This document shows positions 34,865-47,289 of a stretch of 64,000 nt of DNA, piece after piece. The DNA is from Telopea speciosissima (lineage: Eukaryota; Streptophyta; Magnoliopsida; Proteales; Proteaceae): positions 26,521,001 through 26,585,000 of the forward strand of contig NC_057916.1 in assembly GCF_018873765.1 (NCBI RefSeq), in the 5' to 3' direction. The notes beneath the pieces are model-generated. The model was not told the DNA's origin. It saw only the letters and a list, made by a program, of their open reading frames with translations, and searched no databases. A program made the position numbers and the translations under genes. Each line of letters starts with the position of its first letter. Positions within the stretch are counted from its first letter, which is position 1.

Positions 34865-36105
34865 TGATGCAGATCCAAGCATCCGCAAGAAGAAGAGGAA
34901 GAAGAAGAAGCCCTAAGATTAGGGCCTAGTATTTGGAGCCTTAGTTTAGTACTTAGTCTATTTTCAGCTTTATTTTTTCCCATAGTTTATTTTTCATGTT
35001 TGGTGTTTTAAATTGAACCGGTTGAACCACTGGTCCAATTTTAGTGAAATGTTCCTATTGGCTGATAGAGTCTTATATCCTATTGGTTTCTTAGGAATCT
35101 TTTAACTTGTTTTAATTAACTTTTAATTTCAGTCATACCCTTCCACGATTTATGAAGGAGGGATTTAGATTGTACTAGGATTTGGCCTATGGCCATATTA
35201 TAAATAAAAGAAAATCATGGGAGGCTCCCCCACAGTTCAAGTTTTCAAATTCTGCTTTAAGCTACTGCTACCATTGTTGCTGCTGCTTTGCTCCTAGTGA
35301 GTGTTTGCATGTGGATCTCAAGGTGAAGGGATTGGGGGATTACCAATTGACTCCTTGCATCAGTTAAGATCGGAAGGTCTTCATCTTCACTCCTTGCATC
35401 TGTTCAGATCGGGAGACTCTTCTACAAGCTGATTCAAGTTGCTGCTATTGAGTTCCTGCAAAACCAGTAAGTTATTTAATTTTCCTGCAACTACCTTTCT
35501 TCTCCTAATCTTCCAACCTAAGCCTACATTCCCACATTCGATCCCCATAATCCTAACTCCATCTAAACCCTGTCCAGTTCAATTCCCTCCATCAAACACC
35601 ATCAAACTTCACCCACAGCAGCCCTACCATCGCCCTAACACTCGACAGCAACCTCTCCCCCATCCTCCCTTCATAAACCCTAATCCCCTCCATCACTTTT
35701 AAAACCCAAAAAACCCCTAAATACTGCCTAGACCTATCTTGTCATCCAAACCCAACCAAACTACAACCGAACTACTTTCTCACTGCCCTGAACATTTGAC
35801 CAGAAGCCCTGCCCCAAATCCCATCCTAAACCCTAATTTCATCTTTTCTATTTCCCAAAACCCGAAACCCTAACCCTAATTTTTCGAAATTCAATTTTTT
35901 CAATTAAACATCAGTCAACCTACATTGTTAGCTTCCCCTAGGCCTACCTAACTTTACTAAATAAAACCCTACCTCATTCACCCAAACCTAACCCTAGTTT
36001 TGACCTAAACAGCCCCAAAATTTGCCAATCGACTAGTAGGTTGTAAGGGTCTGAATTTACCTGGCTCCTCGTAGATTCTATCATCTATCTAGGACTACAT
36101 TAAGT
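34865..36105 (+). mobile_element. Solo-LTR-like element, copy B (1.24 kb)
   Basis: It starts TGATGCAGATCC and has ACTACATTA followed by AGT at its end; GACTC occurs on both sides (34860-34864 and 36106-36110). It matches copy A (23832-25070) along its full length: a GAAGAAGAAG stretch, GAACCGGTTGAACC, the CCTTCCACGATTTATGAAGG word, GGAGGCTCCC, then a pyrimidine-rich half with CTAAACCCTAA words. It lies in a dead copia RNase H. Non-coding. Confidence 0.75.
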
Positions 36106-36120
36106 GACTCCTAGTGAGTG

Positions 36121-36196
36121 GTATCTTTTCATATAGGAAGGAGAGAGAGAGAGAGACTCATGCGAGTGCTGGCGTAGGCCACACTCTCGGACAGAG
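36121..36196. repeat. Half of a foldback MITE
   Basis: This equals the right half of the foldback at 50337-50476 (TATCTTTTCATATAGGAAGG, then GAGTGCTGGCGTAGGCC, then ACACTCTC). The left arm is missing. Confidence 0.6.
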
Positions 36197-36343
36197 ATTT
36201 TTTTCCCTTTTCTTTAACATCGAGTTACTTGGTAATTAGTCTAGTAAATTTTACCTTTGTAAACTAATGTTGTAGTACTTTCAGTCCAATGGCTTAAGCC
36301 ATGAAAATGACTTAGTTTTGGGAGATGGAGTACAACCATTATA

Positions 36344-37559
36344 ACAACAACAAACAACAACCATAACCTTATCCCAACTAAATGGGGTCGGCTACATTGA
36401 TCCGATAGATGCTATGACAGTAATTGAAGTAAGAGAAATAAAAGGAGTAAAAGGAAGTTAGAAGAAAATAAGTAAAGGTATAAGTTGAAGCAGTAGTCAA
36501 AGCAGCATCCTGGGAACATTCCCCTACAAGGGGTCGGCTACACGGGTCTTTGTCTTCCAAATAACTCCATCTGCAGTCATACTAGGATCGAGCCCTACCG
36601 CATGCATATCCTTTCTTACCACTTCTCCAATAGTCATTTTAGGTCTGCCCCTACCTCTGTTAGCTCCGTCAAGCTGAATCTGGTCACTCTTCCTTATTGG
36701 TGCATCCATGGGTCTCCGTTGGACATGACCATACCACTACAATCGGCTCTCACGGAGCTTGTCCTGGATTGGTTCAACTTCCAAATCGGTTCTAATACAA
36801 TCATTCCTTACTCTATCTCTCTTGGTCTTGCCGCACATCCACCTCAACATCCTCATCTCCGTTACACTCGTCTTGTCTATATTACTCTTCTTTGCTGCCC
36901 AACATTTCGCCCCATAAGTCATAGCTAGTCTTATTACTGTCTTGTAGAATTTCCCCTTAAGCTTAACGGGCATGCGTTTGTCACCTAACACTCCCGATGC
37001 ACCTCTCCACTTCATCCACCCTACTTTAATTCTGTGGGACACATCATCCTCTATATCCCCCTCTTTGTTAATGATTGACCCCAGGTATCGAAAGCATTCA
37101 CTTTGTGGTAGCTCTTGCTCCTCAAGTTTCACCACTTCATCACCTCTCCTGTTTTGACTGATTCCAAGCTTGATCTCCAAATCTCCAGTTTCGCATTAAT
37201 CCCTTCCACTGTCTCATCGATCGAAACAATATCATCAGCAAATAGCATACACCAAGGAACCTCATCTTGGATGTGTCTGGTTAAATCATCCATGATGAGT
37301 ACAAACAAATAAGGGCTTAGAGCTGATCCTTGGTGTAACCCAATTGTAATTGGGAATTCACTACTTTGGCCCTCTGCAGTTTGGACACTCGTCACCACGC
37401 CCTCATACATGTCCTTAATTATATCAACATAATTACTTGAGCTCCTTCTCTTGCTTAGGACATGCCAAATGAGCTCTCTAGGGACTCTGTCATGGGCCTT
37501 TTCTAGGTCGATAAAGATCATATGGAGGTTCCTTTTGTGAGCTCTAAAAATTTCCACAG
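36344..37559 (-). pseudogene. RTE-type LINE, 5'-truncated reverse transcriptase end
   Basis: The minus strand reads the RT core ([40 protein letters not shown], catalytic CMLFADDIV), then the LINE C-terminal domain ([42 protein letters not shown]-like [28 protein letters not shown] region, [17 protein letters not shown]). The 3' end is TAGCCGACCCCATTTAG then TTGTTGT repeats, typical of RTE-clade tails. An 8-bp repeat CCATTATA flanks it (36336-36343 and 37560-37567). It is 5'-truncated and frame-broken. Confidence 0.85.
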
Positions 37560-37699
37560 CCATTATATGAACTCAAAAAGTAATATATGTAAAGTTTATT
37601 ATGTAAGAATTGAGGTAAGCTCGCAACACGTTGTGGATGTTGCAATTCATTTATGTGTGGCCTCCAGAAGATACTGTCTAGAAAACAGTTTTTCATTCT

Positions 37700-38150
37700 T
37701 TGAAATCGAGGGAAAGTTTTCCTTTCACCCACAGTGAAAGAAACATCCACTCATCTAGGATTATTATCACTCTCCCCTGACTTGTTGGAGATTGAAAATA
37801 CCCTTCATTCTTCCAGAATGCCCATCCAATGACCATCCTTCACAGTGGCTTGAGGAATTCTCGTCCTAAACTTGAAAAAAACATCAAGTCCACCCCAAGT
37901 TCTCTCTCACCTACCCATTTGCGCTAAACTGGGAATATCGCTAAACTCATAATTGGGCATTTCCCTTTTACTTCTAGGAAAAAGTTTTCCTTCACTGCAT
38001 GGTGAAGGATCACCACATCATCTTAGGGTTCACAAACCCTATAGGGTTTTAGTATGTACCCCAAAATACCATCCCGCACATCTGAAGCCCCGCGGTGAAT
38101 GGATTTCGGAAATCCATTCACCGTGGCTGAAGGAAAACTCGGTCCTTTCT
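37700..38150. repeat. Foldback repeats with AAAGTTTTCCTTCAC arms
   Basis: Two adjacent copies of a short repeat. In the second (about 37975-38140) the left arm GAAAAAGTTTTCCTTCAC and the right arm GTGGCTGAAGGAAAACTC are inverted, with GGTGAATGG..CCATTCACC between them. Related DNA occurs at 49805-49950. MITE-like; no coding. Confidence 0.5.
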
Positions 38151-38520
38151 TCAGAATCCTCTATTCTCTTTTTACTAATTTATTCTTTTTAAAAGTAGAC
38201 CCTAACCTCTCTCTCTCTCTCTGTTGGGACTACACAAGAAACATGGAACCTATTGGACCAGTTGGTTCTAAATTATAACCAACATGTCATATCCTAAAAA
38301 TCTTCCTTAACATAAATGATGTGAGAGTGTTGCTTACAAATTGGCGTGAGGCTTCTCAAAAGCTCCATTAGTGATAATACTTCTGTAGAGATCCTATCGC
38401 ATAATCGTTAAGATACATAAACAAATTGAATATAGAAAGGTCATCTTGCAGCAAATTCTTGTTAGTTAGAACATGTCATTTCCTTCACTAAAAGCTTTCT
38501 ATCATCACCTAATTGCTGTT

Positions 38521-41500
38521 TTACAAGACTTTACGTGTACTCTGTATCTTACAGTAAATTTCATACAAATTTATATGGCTTGATGGATTCTCCCATTGAA
38601 CAAGTTCTTTGACCCCCATAACAATCTCCCTTGTCTCTTTCATCAACCCTCCCATGCAGAAGCCTAGAGCACTCAAACAAAGTACCACTAGGGCCTTAAG
38701 CTCCTTCTGATCACCTTTTACAGCATGGATTTTATCCGTGACGTCTTTAGAATTTTGAAGGAAAGACCTGAGGATCTCCATTGCATCATCATTTGTGCTC
38801 AATAGCACGTCTGGTGATTTTCCCAACTCAATGTCGCACGAGATGTTTTTCGTTCTTAGCTCTTTCTCTAGTGTTGCCAAGGACTTCATTGATATTATCT
38901 CTTTGCAACAGTCAATTGAAGAGCAAACCATTTTCTTGAAAAGTTCTCTGTCTCCATCCAATTGTTCTAAGAGACCGTTCCATGAAACCTCAAATCTATT
39001 GGATTCACTTAGAAGGAGGTCAATTGCACGAGCCCCCAAAATCAACAACTCCATCATCTTTGACAAGGACCCCAACAACTTACTATAACAAGTACCATGG
39101 AATGGCAAGAACCAGAAGTTGGGCTCTGCTTCAGCTTCTGCAATAAACTTTTCAAGTTCACTGAATTGAATCCTTAGCTTTTCTTGCTTCTCTTTCAATT
39201 CAAAGATTGAGTTGCTTTCATGGCTGGCAGGGAAGCTTATTGATTCAATGCACTCGTATAGGGTTCCTATACTCTGGGAGAGTTGAAATTTAGCCAAGGT
39301 TGCTGCTCTTGTGGGTTGCAAGAGTACTTCTACCAGGACATAACAAAATAACCCAATGAAGGTCTCCATGATCCTTGCAAAGGCAAATTCACTAGGGGTA
39401 CCATAATTCTTCCGACCCAGGATTAGTAATGCGGCAATGACAGCTGATAAACCACCAACCTGGCCATACATCTGGCTGTGCATTAGAAAGCTGGTGAAAA
39501 TGATCCAGGGAAGAAGAGATAAAAATCTGATAGCCATGAACCTTTGTAAGAGAAAGCAACCCAAGACTCCATAGATGGACCCTAAAACTGTCCCTTGAAC
39601 CCTAAGGTTTGCAACCTTGAAGGTTGCCTCTCCTGCTGATGCAATTCCAAGTCCAACTGTGAGCCCTGACCAAGAACTGTTCTCCTTATTAAAGGTCAAC
39701 CCGAAGAGCACCGCCAGGCCCAGAGAAAGTGAACACTTGAGTGCAAACATGAGTCTTTCGCTACTTATTTTCACAGGCAAGCCTCTCAATAACCTTAATA
39801 ATCTGGAGAAACAATCTTGTTTATGTGAGTTAGCCTGTTCTTTGGTGTTGGTCACTGGATTTTTGAATTGGGTTGTTACTGATTCATCGTAAAGGACTCT
39901 CATGCAAAAGAGGAAGAAGAAAGATGGTAGGTCCTCATAGGTTGGGAAGAATGTTTTAAGGGTATGAAGGGACTTACCAACTTCTTCTCTGTTTGTCTCA
40001 GGCACGGTTGATGAATCTTCACTAGGCAGAGAGCACTTAGCATGCCTTAGTGCCATGTTTGTGTGCTCTTCTAGTCCCTGGAGGAGGCTTTTGAGCTCTG
40101 AATCAACTAGGCTAACAGGGAATGAACCGCAAGAAGTTATTGCAATTTCCATTCCTCTCAATGGTATCTCTAAGGATTGTAGTCTTTCTCCAGAGTTGTG
40201 ATTATGATGTTGTAAGAATCTGTTTCGGGATGCCTCCCACTGCACGCTTTTCTGTGTTCAAAATAAGATTGGTTTCCGGTTAGCAGCGGAGAAACAGGTA
40301 AACTGACTTGTTCATGTTGGGAGAATAGTCCAACAGCGGTTACCCCTGAGATATTCTGTTCATTCATATACTGTGAGTCCCTCCACTCAATAGTTTGAGC
40401 TTTTGGGTGGAGGGACTTACTGGTATATGAGGGGACAAAAGGTCTCAGGGTAAACAACGTGGGACTATTCTCCCAATAGTTCAAAGAACCAATGGTAGAT
40501 TAGAAGGAAGGGGATGAGGTGGGTTCCAAAAACTCTCTTTTGTAGGACTCCACCCTTCCACCTAACTCATGTTAGAGAGTTACATAATAAATTAATGGAG
40601 TCCAGATTCAAGTGGCTTAATTACTTGGTTGAGTTTGATGCTCTGGAGGAGTTTAGCTCCTGTCTTAGACAATGATTGGGCTTGGGAGAGAGATGCAAGT
40701 GCAGAAGTCTCGTCTTGGGAGCATAGAGCAAGCACAAGAAGGCTTAGCCTCTTTGAGGCATTCTCAGCAAACAGAGAACACTTCTTCTTTACCTGCTAAG
40801 ATTAGAAGAATAATTGATGCTTCTTTTTAACTGATTAAAAGTACCTTAATATAAATTAATTTTGAGTATAGTGGACACTGTCGTTACCTCTTTAAGAGAA
40901 AGACCTGGGTTAAAACATAAAAGTGGCTGTGCGAAAAGACTTAATTGTACGAGTTTTTTTTTATTTATTTTTTATTAGATTGATTGCTTACGAGTTATTA
41001 CACTATATATGACTTTCAATAGGCAGTGTAATGGTCAACCAGGAGTCGCGTACCTCGTACCGATCAGCTGTGTGATAAGATTAGAGAGAGATTTCATCCA
41101 CAAAAAAAATAAAATTTAGAGAGAGGCTGCCAAACCGCTTATTAATAATCCATACCATATTGGGAGTTATAATCTTACATCACTTGTTTAGGTCTTTGGT
41201 GCCTTTGTATACTTGAAGAGCTTTCTTTCACTTAACGCTTTAAGGTTTTTGGTTGGACTCTTCAAGTATCCTATATCCATTGATATTCTTCAGAGATTTA
41301 AGACCATGCTATTCAATATGGTAATCTTCTCTCTCTCTCTCTCTCTCCCTCCGAATACCAATCTAATATGGATACGGTATCGGATATAATTTCATTCTCG
41401 GTCGACATTGATTTCAATACCGATACGATATGGGATACGAACACTTTACGAAGTATCGGCCGACATTGATACCGATACCAATATCGAACCAATATGAGAC

Positions 41501-41797
41501 ACTAATACGTGCCAATATCGTTATGCCACCATAGTGCTATTGACGATCATCATAGCATCATGGCGGCGACGGTGATGTGGGGATTTGCAATATGGCATCA
41601 TGCTGATATGACAATTTGGTTGGGGCGATACCGATCTATACTGATTTTTTCAATACGCCGATATAAATTGATATTGGCCACGATATCGATTCTGATATTG
41701 AAATTATTGATACCGATACACCAATTAATGTCGGATCGATATTGTCTTGGGTTAACATTGGATTATCAGAAAAGAGAGAGAAAGTAGGAGGGAATGA

Positions 41798-41842
<45 letters not shown>

Positions 41843-42669
41843 AGGTAGTCGATAAGTGGAATTACACACGGCTTCAAAAGACTGTACGATGCATGAAATG
41901 AGCTGAGTTAGACTCCATGTAGAATTGGATATGGCGACTCCATATAGAGTTGGGTATGACGACCTATTTGCGGGGGAGTATTGAGATGTTGGAAGTTATA
42001 GAATTATAGTCTTACATTGATTTGTTTAAGCCCTTGATGTTTAATATGAGAAATTCTCTCCACTTAATGTCTTGCAATGAGAGAGAGAGTGTGTTAATTT
42101 GATACCTTGTAACATGCTAGCCGAGGATATGGGAACAACAAGGCCAGGACCGATGCCATGGCCCCAACAGCCGTGCTCGCTGCGACATGGAGGGGTTGCA
42201 TGACAATATCGGTGTCCGCGCCCTCATTGAACGCCGCGACGTACACGATCACAATCTGACACAGCGCTATCCGCTTGCACACCAAGTGTGTCGACTTCGG
42301 CAATGCTACCACGAATGCACTGACCCCCACCGCAACAGCGGTGGTGCTGGCAGTGAGACGGGCCGGTCCAATGACCCACAAACCGAGTAGTGCCAGTAGG
42401 GCTCCCTGAACAGTCGCGCAGATGGCATACCAGCACCCACGCATGGCATCCCCCAACGTGGCATCCGTCACGATGAGGATAGCCATCGCGTAGGAGAAAG
42501 ATGAAAATGATAGCTGCTGCCGTATTCTGGTCGGCCCATACAAGGTGATGCTTCCTACTATTGTGCAAGCCAGCACCGTTGGCAGTGCCATGGCAAGGCG
42601 AGACCGCCAGTACTGTGCTCGCGTTTCATCACTTGTCATTGTTGTTGTTGTTGTTGCCTGCTTGGGCAT
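38521..42669 (-). CDS. FUSC/AaeB-like aromatic-acid efflux family membrane protein
   Basis: Three exons, 42669-42106, 40792-40625 and 40251-38521, join in frame to 820 residues. The N-terminal half (about residues 28-175) holds some six membrane helices with the family words LACTIVGSITLYGP, ILIVTDATLGDAMRGCW and VAASTAVGAMASVLALLFPYPRL. A soluble helical linker (GERLQSLEIPLRGME) follows. A second set of about six helices at residues 411-557 includes WSGLTVGLGIASAGEATFKV, and one helix lies near the C terminus. The two-block layout is that of the FUSC family (bacterial AaeB/fusaric-acid exporters; plant relatives include At2g28780), of similar length to plant members. It likely exports or moves aromatic or organic acids, but no substrate is proven. 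Intron 1 (40793-42105) has a repeat array and a GA microsatellite. Confidence 0.9.
41345..41760. repeat. Repeat of CCGATATCGG/GATACCGATAC words in intron 1
   Basis: The stretch is packed with short degenerate words (ACGGTATCGGATAT, CGATACGATATGGG, ATACCGATACCAATATCG, CACGATATCGATTC). It is not a clean tandem array. The word style parallels the two hAT-like elements at 26162 and 31759, but terminal repeats and target duplications could not be found. A CT microsatellite lies on its left, GA on its right. Confidence 0.55.
41802..41838. repeat. GA dinucleotide microsatellite
   Basis: About 18 GA units in intron 1 of the FUSC-like gene. Confidence 0.95.
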
Positions 42670-43190
42670 GATCGATGATCGATCAGTAGCTTAGCTCAGT
42701 AGAGATGGTTGGAGTAGTGAGGGATGTTAGAGTAAAGATATTCTACTGTTGTATAGTTGTTGGCTTGCTCCTCGGGTCTCGTTTGAGGCTGTAGGGGGTA
42801 GTGTTTTATAAGAGATCAGGGGGAAGGGATCCCTGCTTGAGCAGACAAGTGGAAATCTTTTATAGTGGGACCCACTCTTCTTTTTTTTGGGCAAAGTGAG
42901 ACCCACGTCAAAATGTTTTAAAAGAATAAGGCCAAAAAGAGACACCTGACACCCATTTGACTAATTTGTATATTTAGCCATTTATTATAGGTTTAATGTT
43001 TATAATAGCAAAGAATATTAACATAAGTAGTAGAACCAAAGCTCCCTTCGGATGTTAGAGGGTTGGAGAAAGCTGATGGTGGAGTAAGAGAACTCGTAAA
43101 TATTACTCTACTAAATTAAGCTATTAATTGGTTTGCTTGTTAGTGTGTGACTAACTTTCTTTTTGTTTTGTTGAGTTTTGATGTTTTGTA
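42670..43190 (-). promoter_or_regulatory. Promoter region of FUSC-like gene
   Basis: Upstream DNA of the minus-strand gene. On the minus strand TATAAAAG-like words lie near 42862 and 42805 (ACTTTTATAAAAGATTTCC-type context), plausible as TATA boxes 140-190 bp before the ATG. No other gene was recognised. Confidence 0.4.
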
Positions 43191-43199
43191 TTCTGTCGC

Positions 43200-43480
43200 T
43201 TGTATTTGTGGGTTATTTACAAAGGACTGTTAAGAGTTTTTAGGATTTAAAGGGCTTGAGAATAATTTTTGGCTACATGGGTATTTCAGTAATTTGTGTT
43301 AATGTGGGGTTTCACTTATTATTTATAGCAAGATGGTTTTCTTTTGTAATTTGAGAGAGGAGTGAGGATGAACGATTGTAATCCTATTCTCCATTGATAG
43401 TGAAGCAAGTTTCATCTCACTATAGATGTAGGCAACTTTACCAAACCATGTAATTCTTCGTATTTACTTTGTATGACTGT
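43200..43480 (+). repeat. LTR-like repeat, copy 1
   Basis: It shares ordered words with 45690-45905 and 46020-46345: CTACATGGGTATTTC, GGGGTTTCAC, GAGAGAGG.GTGAGGA, CCTATTCTCCATTGATAGTG, GATGTAGGCAA, CCAAACCATGTAA. These are the R/U5-like words of a plant copia LTR family (leader peptide region GTAGGCAA..CCGAACCACGTAAATC). No coding part is attached. Confidence 0.55.
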
Positions 43481-43499
43481 TTGTTTGTGATTTCTATTT

Positions 43500-45680
43500 T
43501 TCTACAACTTGGTAAAATTTCTACCGACTAGTCCATGCTGAAATCGAGTTGTTAATTCGTTTTGGAGTTTGGCATGATCATAATAAATACAAGTTGCTAG
43601 GTGATAAAGACATTCTGATATGCAGTGATAGATTATTAAATGAACTACTAAAGTGGTGTTCATCTTGGATCTCCACTCAAGAATAGCTTTTCGGGTTGAG
43701 TAGTCATCATTGTTGTCCAAATTTTTTTATAATTTTTTTGAGATAACTTTGGATTGTGATAGTTGAGAAAAGCAAGGGACAAGTGTGAATGTGGGATCAT
43801 TGATGACGCTCTTATCAAATTATTGTGATAAATCAAAGTTATGGGACAATTCAGTTAAAGATTATCGTATTAAAACCTTTTGTAGTATCGGTGGGGTGGC
43901 GATGTACATCCAGCGGTACAGTAGAGGTCATGTGTGATCTTGATAAGGAGGGCAAAGTGTTGGACTGTACATGCCGTCAACTTTTAATAAGTTGACGACA
44001 TATATATAACAATCACAAAGCTAGACACATGAGGGCAAATAGATCTTTTTCGAAAGGTGAGGAGAGATAATGACACATGTTGGCACCTGGTAACATGTCC
44101 AGCTTGTGTGTGTGAGAGAGAGAGAGAATATTGGTTTGTCCCGTCTGCACTGTTTCATTAGGTTAAATGCCTCGAGAGATGGATACATGTGTCGTTTGAA
44201 TGTATATGTTGTTGATGACATCAAAGAGAGGGGGACGTAACCAAAGCTACCCTTCATATTTTTAAATTTTTATTACCAGCTCCCTTTGACACCACGTAAT
44301 TAATTAAGGTGCGATCCTCCTCTGTAATGAAAGCTTCGCATGTTCTTCTGGGTCTCTCTCCTCTAACCCTATTATTAAACCTAGCTAAATAGCAACTTAA
44401 GTAACTTTGCACCGTTTGTGTGTCTCTTTTGTGTGTGTGTGTGTGTGTGTGGTTGTGGGGTTTGTTGATTGGTAGTTCGTTACACGCCTGTACGTCTCCA
44501 ACTATCATCAACTCACATTACTTCTCTAATGTAATCCGCATATATGTCCCCTCGTACATTTCTGATTTTCTTAATTGCTCGATCCGGTAAAGTACTGCAA
44601 ATGTCATTGATTAATGATTTCAGGTCCTTCTGCTCATCTGATAAGTAATAATATATGATTTAAAAAAAAACAAAACAAAAGACATTACTGCCAATAGAGA
44701 GAGCTGGAGCTGTCACAGAAGCCAAGTGACCACTGAGTTAGACATTTAGTTATTGGTGAAGTCTGATCTCAGTTCTAATCCCAAAAGAAAAGTACTGTTG
44801 ACATTTCATTTGGTTATTTTACATTTGAAATGCGTTAGAAGGGCTAAAAAGTGCATACATCAGCTCCATAGATGTTGAACTTTGAAGAGTTCGTCGAGAT
44901 CTTCGATTTGATATATATTTCGTCTTATATTGGTTCGTATCTCGCACCAGATTGGGTGGGTCTCTAGAGGCAGTTTTGTATTTTCGTGGATTAGAATTTT
45001 CTCTAATGTAACTATATATAATTGTTATCTCTTTAAAAGATGTAAAGGTGTGAGAGAGGTTTTGTATTTTCTTCATAGAAATATTAGATCTAGGACAATC
45101 GCTATGCCGTGGATTTAACCTACCTTCTTGAGGGTGAACCACGTAAAAATCTCTGTCTTGTGTGTGTGCTTTCTTTTTCTCTTTAATTTCTGATGCGAAA
45201 ACGCCATTCTGCTGTATTGTTTTTCTAATACATCCAACCCGACCTCCTTTAAAAGCTGAATAGAAGTGCTAGCTTCTCCATGAGACTCTGTATCTATCAC
45301 CTGAGGGTGGATGAAGTTGTATTAATTTCTCTCCCTTTCTCTCACCATCAATAAAAGCAAGTATGAAGGAGACACTGGATCGAATGGAGTGTGGAGTCAG
45401 TTAACTTGAAAAAGATTGTTCACTACAACGACATGCACTATATGGATTTTGGACAGGACATCCAAGATCCATATATGGATTCCCTGATCTCTCTTTTTTT
45501 TTTTGTTACAAAAAAAGATTCTGAATCTTTGATGTTACATTGTATGAATGAATTCATATATAATGCAATCAATTATGTGGCCATTCATCCATCAATCACT
45601 GTCATATACAGCACATTTGGCCAAAGATTTTGGAGGATTTAATTTGATCCACACTGTCGCTTGCTTAAGTGAGCTGATTC
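43500..45680. other. Intergenic DNA
   Basis: No gene is supported. A GT microsatellite lies at about 44431-44451. About 44262-44340 minus reads FITEEDRTLINYVVSKGAG, faintly like the start of a MYB repeat, but it is not followed by the rest of one. Confidence 0.3.
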
Positions 45681-45689
45681 CGTAAGACC

Positions 45690-45905
45690 ATTAAGTGGTT
45701 GTATTTCAGTAAATTACATATATAGGATTTCACTAGATATTTGTAGTGATGGTTCTTTTTCTACAATCAATTTAAGAAAGGTGTGAAGACGAGCGACTAT
45801 AACCCTATTCACCATTGATAGTGAAGTAGATCTCATCTTACAATGGTTATAGACAATCTTGCCAAACTGCATAAATCCTTGTATTGATTATGTGATTATT
45901 TGTCT
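45690..45905 (+). repeat. LTR-like repeat, copy 2
   Basis: The same word order as copies 1 and 3 (GGTGTGAAGACGAGCGACTA, CCCTATTCACCATTGATAG, CTTGCCAAACTGCATAAATC), more diverged. Confidence 0.55.
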
Positions 45906-46019
45906 ACGTTTTCCTTCCATTCTTTTCTGCATCATTTTAGGTTCTTGTTTTTTCTACACACATAACACGTACGTTATGATCTAATGGTGGATAGCATTAA
46001 TGGGCTAGGTTGACGTGTT

Positions 46020-46345
46020 GGGTTTGTAGTTACAGTGCACAACTCATCGGTTGGGCTTGCTGAGGTTTTGGTGTCTTGACTTCTGAAAATTTTTTAAGGA
46101 CTATATGGGTATTTCGGTAAATTTCCTGTATAGGGTTTCACAATCTGTAGCGGGCCGGGAGTTCTTTCTCTATATTGAAAATCTGAGAGAGGTGTGAGGA
46201 ACGAGCGACTATAACCCTATTCTCCATTTATAGTGAAACAGATCTCATCACCGCGGACGTAGGCAACCTTGCCGAACCACGTAAATCTTTGTGCACATTG
46301 TGTGATTGTGTTTGCGATCTCTTCGCTGCATCATGTTAGGTTTTA
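46020..46345 (+). repeat. LTR-like repeat, copy 3
   Basis: The best-kept copy: ATATGGGTATTTCGGTAAAT, GGGTTTCACAATCTG, AACGAGCGACTATAACCC, CGCGGACGTAGGCAACC and GCCGAACCACGTAAATC. Copies 2 and 3 lie side by side, which suggests local duplication of a solo LTR. Confidence 0.55.
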
Positions 46346-46499
46346 CAGGGCTTGTCCTTTGGGTACCCATTCCTATTTTGGACCAGCCAGGCATGCTAGC
46401 TCTTCATTAATTTTCAAAGCCCACAACCCATTTAGCAGTAATTATGGCATGTTCAGATGCCACAAGTCCCCTCTGCATATATACATATCTATCTTATGG

Positions 46500-46830
46500 G
46501 AGAAAAAAATCCACCCGGTCACGTCAGACACGTTGCCCATGTGCCCTCACACATGGGTGCACAAAATGACCACCGCATCCCTAGTCATTTCTAAGGTTCC
46601 AGGAGGGTGTGGCGGTCATTTCACACCCCTGTGTCAGGGCACAGAGGCGACGTGCGCTGTGCAACCCTGTCTATGGCCAAATTTGGTTAAATTTCTTGGG
46701 TTCCATTTTAGGCTTATAAAAGTTAGATTCTACTCCTAAAAGGTAAAAAAAAAGAAAGCTGCCTGGTCCCGTGAAAGCCTGCGCCCAGACAAAAAGCTTG
46801 CGTTCTACAATTTCCTTACTGTGTATTTTC
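46500..46830. repeat. GC-rich dispersed repeat (46.5 kb copy)
   Basis: It contains CATGTGCCCTCACACATGGG, AATGACCACCGCATCCC and GCCTGCGCCCAGAC, words shared with 1-90, 5982-6079 and 52004-52090. The long plus-strand ORF across it has no domain. Confidence 0.5.
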
Positions 46831-47289
46831 ATAGAGCTGTCAAGTTATGTTTGTTTGACATGAAAAGAGAAGAAAAAATAAAAATAAAACAATAGCAACA
46901 ATCAATAAGGACATAAGTTTGTGTCTCTCTCTTCTTTATTTTTCTACAAACAAATTAAACCCACCCTAGTGTAATCTTCAAAAAAAAAAAATTTTGGGTA
47001 GAACAAAGAAAAACAACTTGAATGTAGCCAAACGGAGCTGTATCTTTGAAAGAAGAGTGTGTAACTGTTCCTCTAGTACATTCTTATTTCTCTTACTCCA
47101 TCCTCGTACCCTAGCAGCAGATGGCTCAAGAATTCCACTCTTTGTGTACAAGCATTTCAATTCAGTTTAGGACATTCAGTGGTTGAACCTACTGATTCAA
47201 ACAACTCGGCTAGAGTGATCCATTGTAGGAATTTAAATGGTTTTTAAAATTTAATATTCAAAATAAAATTTTATTTCTTTTAGGCGATT

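Noticed and set aside
42224..42568. A 114-codon minus-strand ORF in another frame
   Set aside because: Alternative frame inside exon 1 of the FUSC-like gene.
44254..44511. Possible MYB-repeat start (FITEEDRTLINYVVSKGAG)
   Set aside because: Too short. No Trp spacing or following helix was found, and no continuation in nearby frames.
46269..46739. A 156-codon plus-strand ORF
   Set aside because: It crosses an LTR-like repeat and a GC-rich repeat; no domain.
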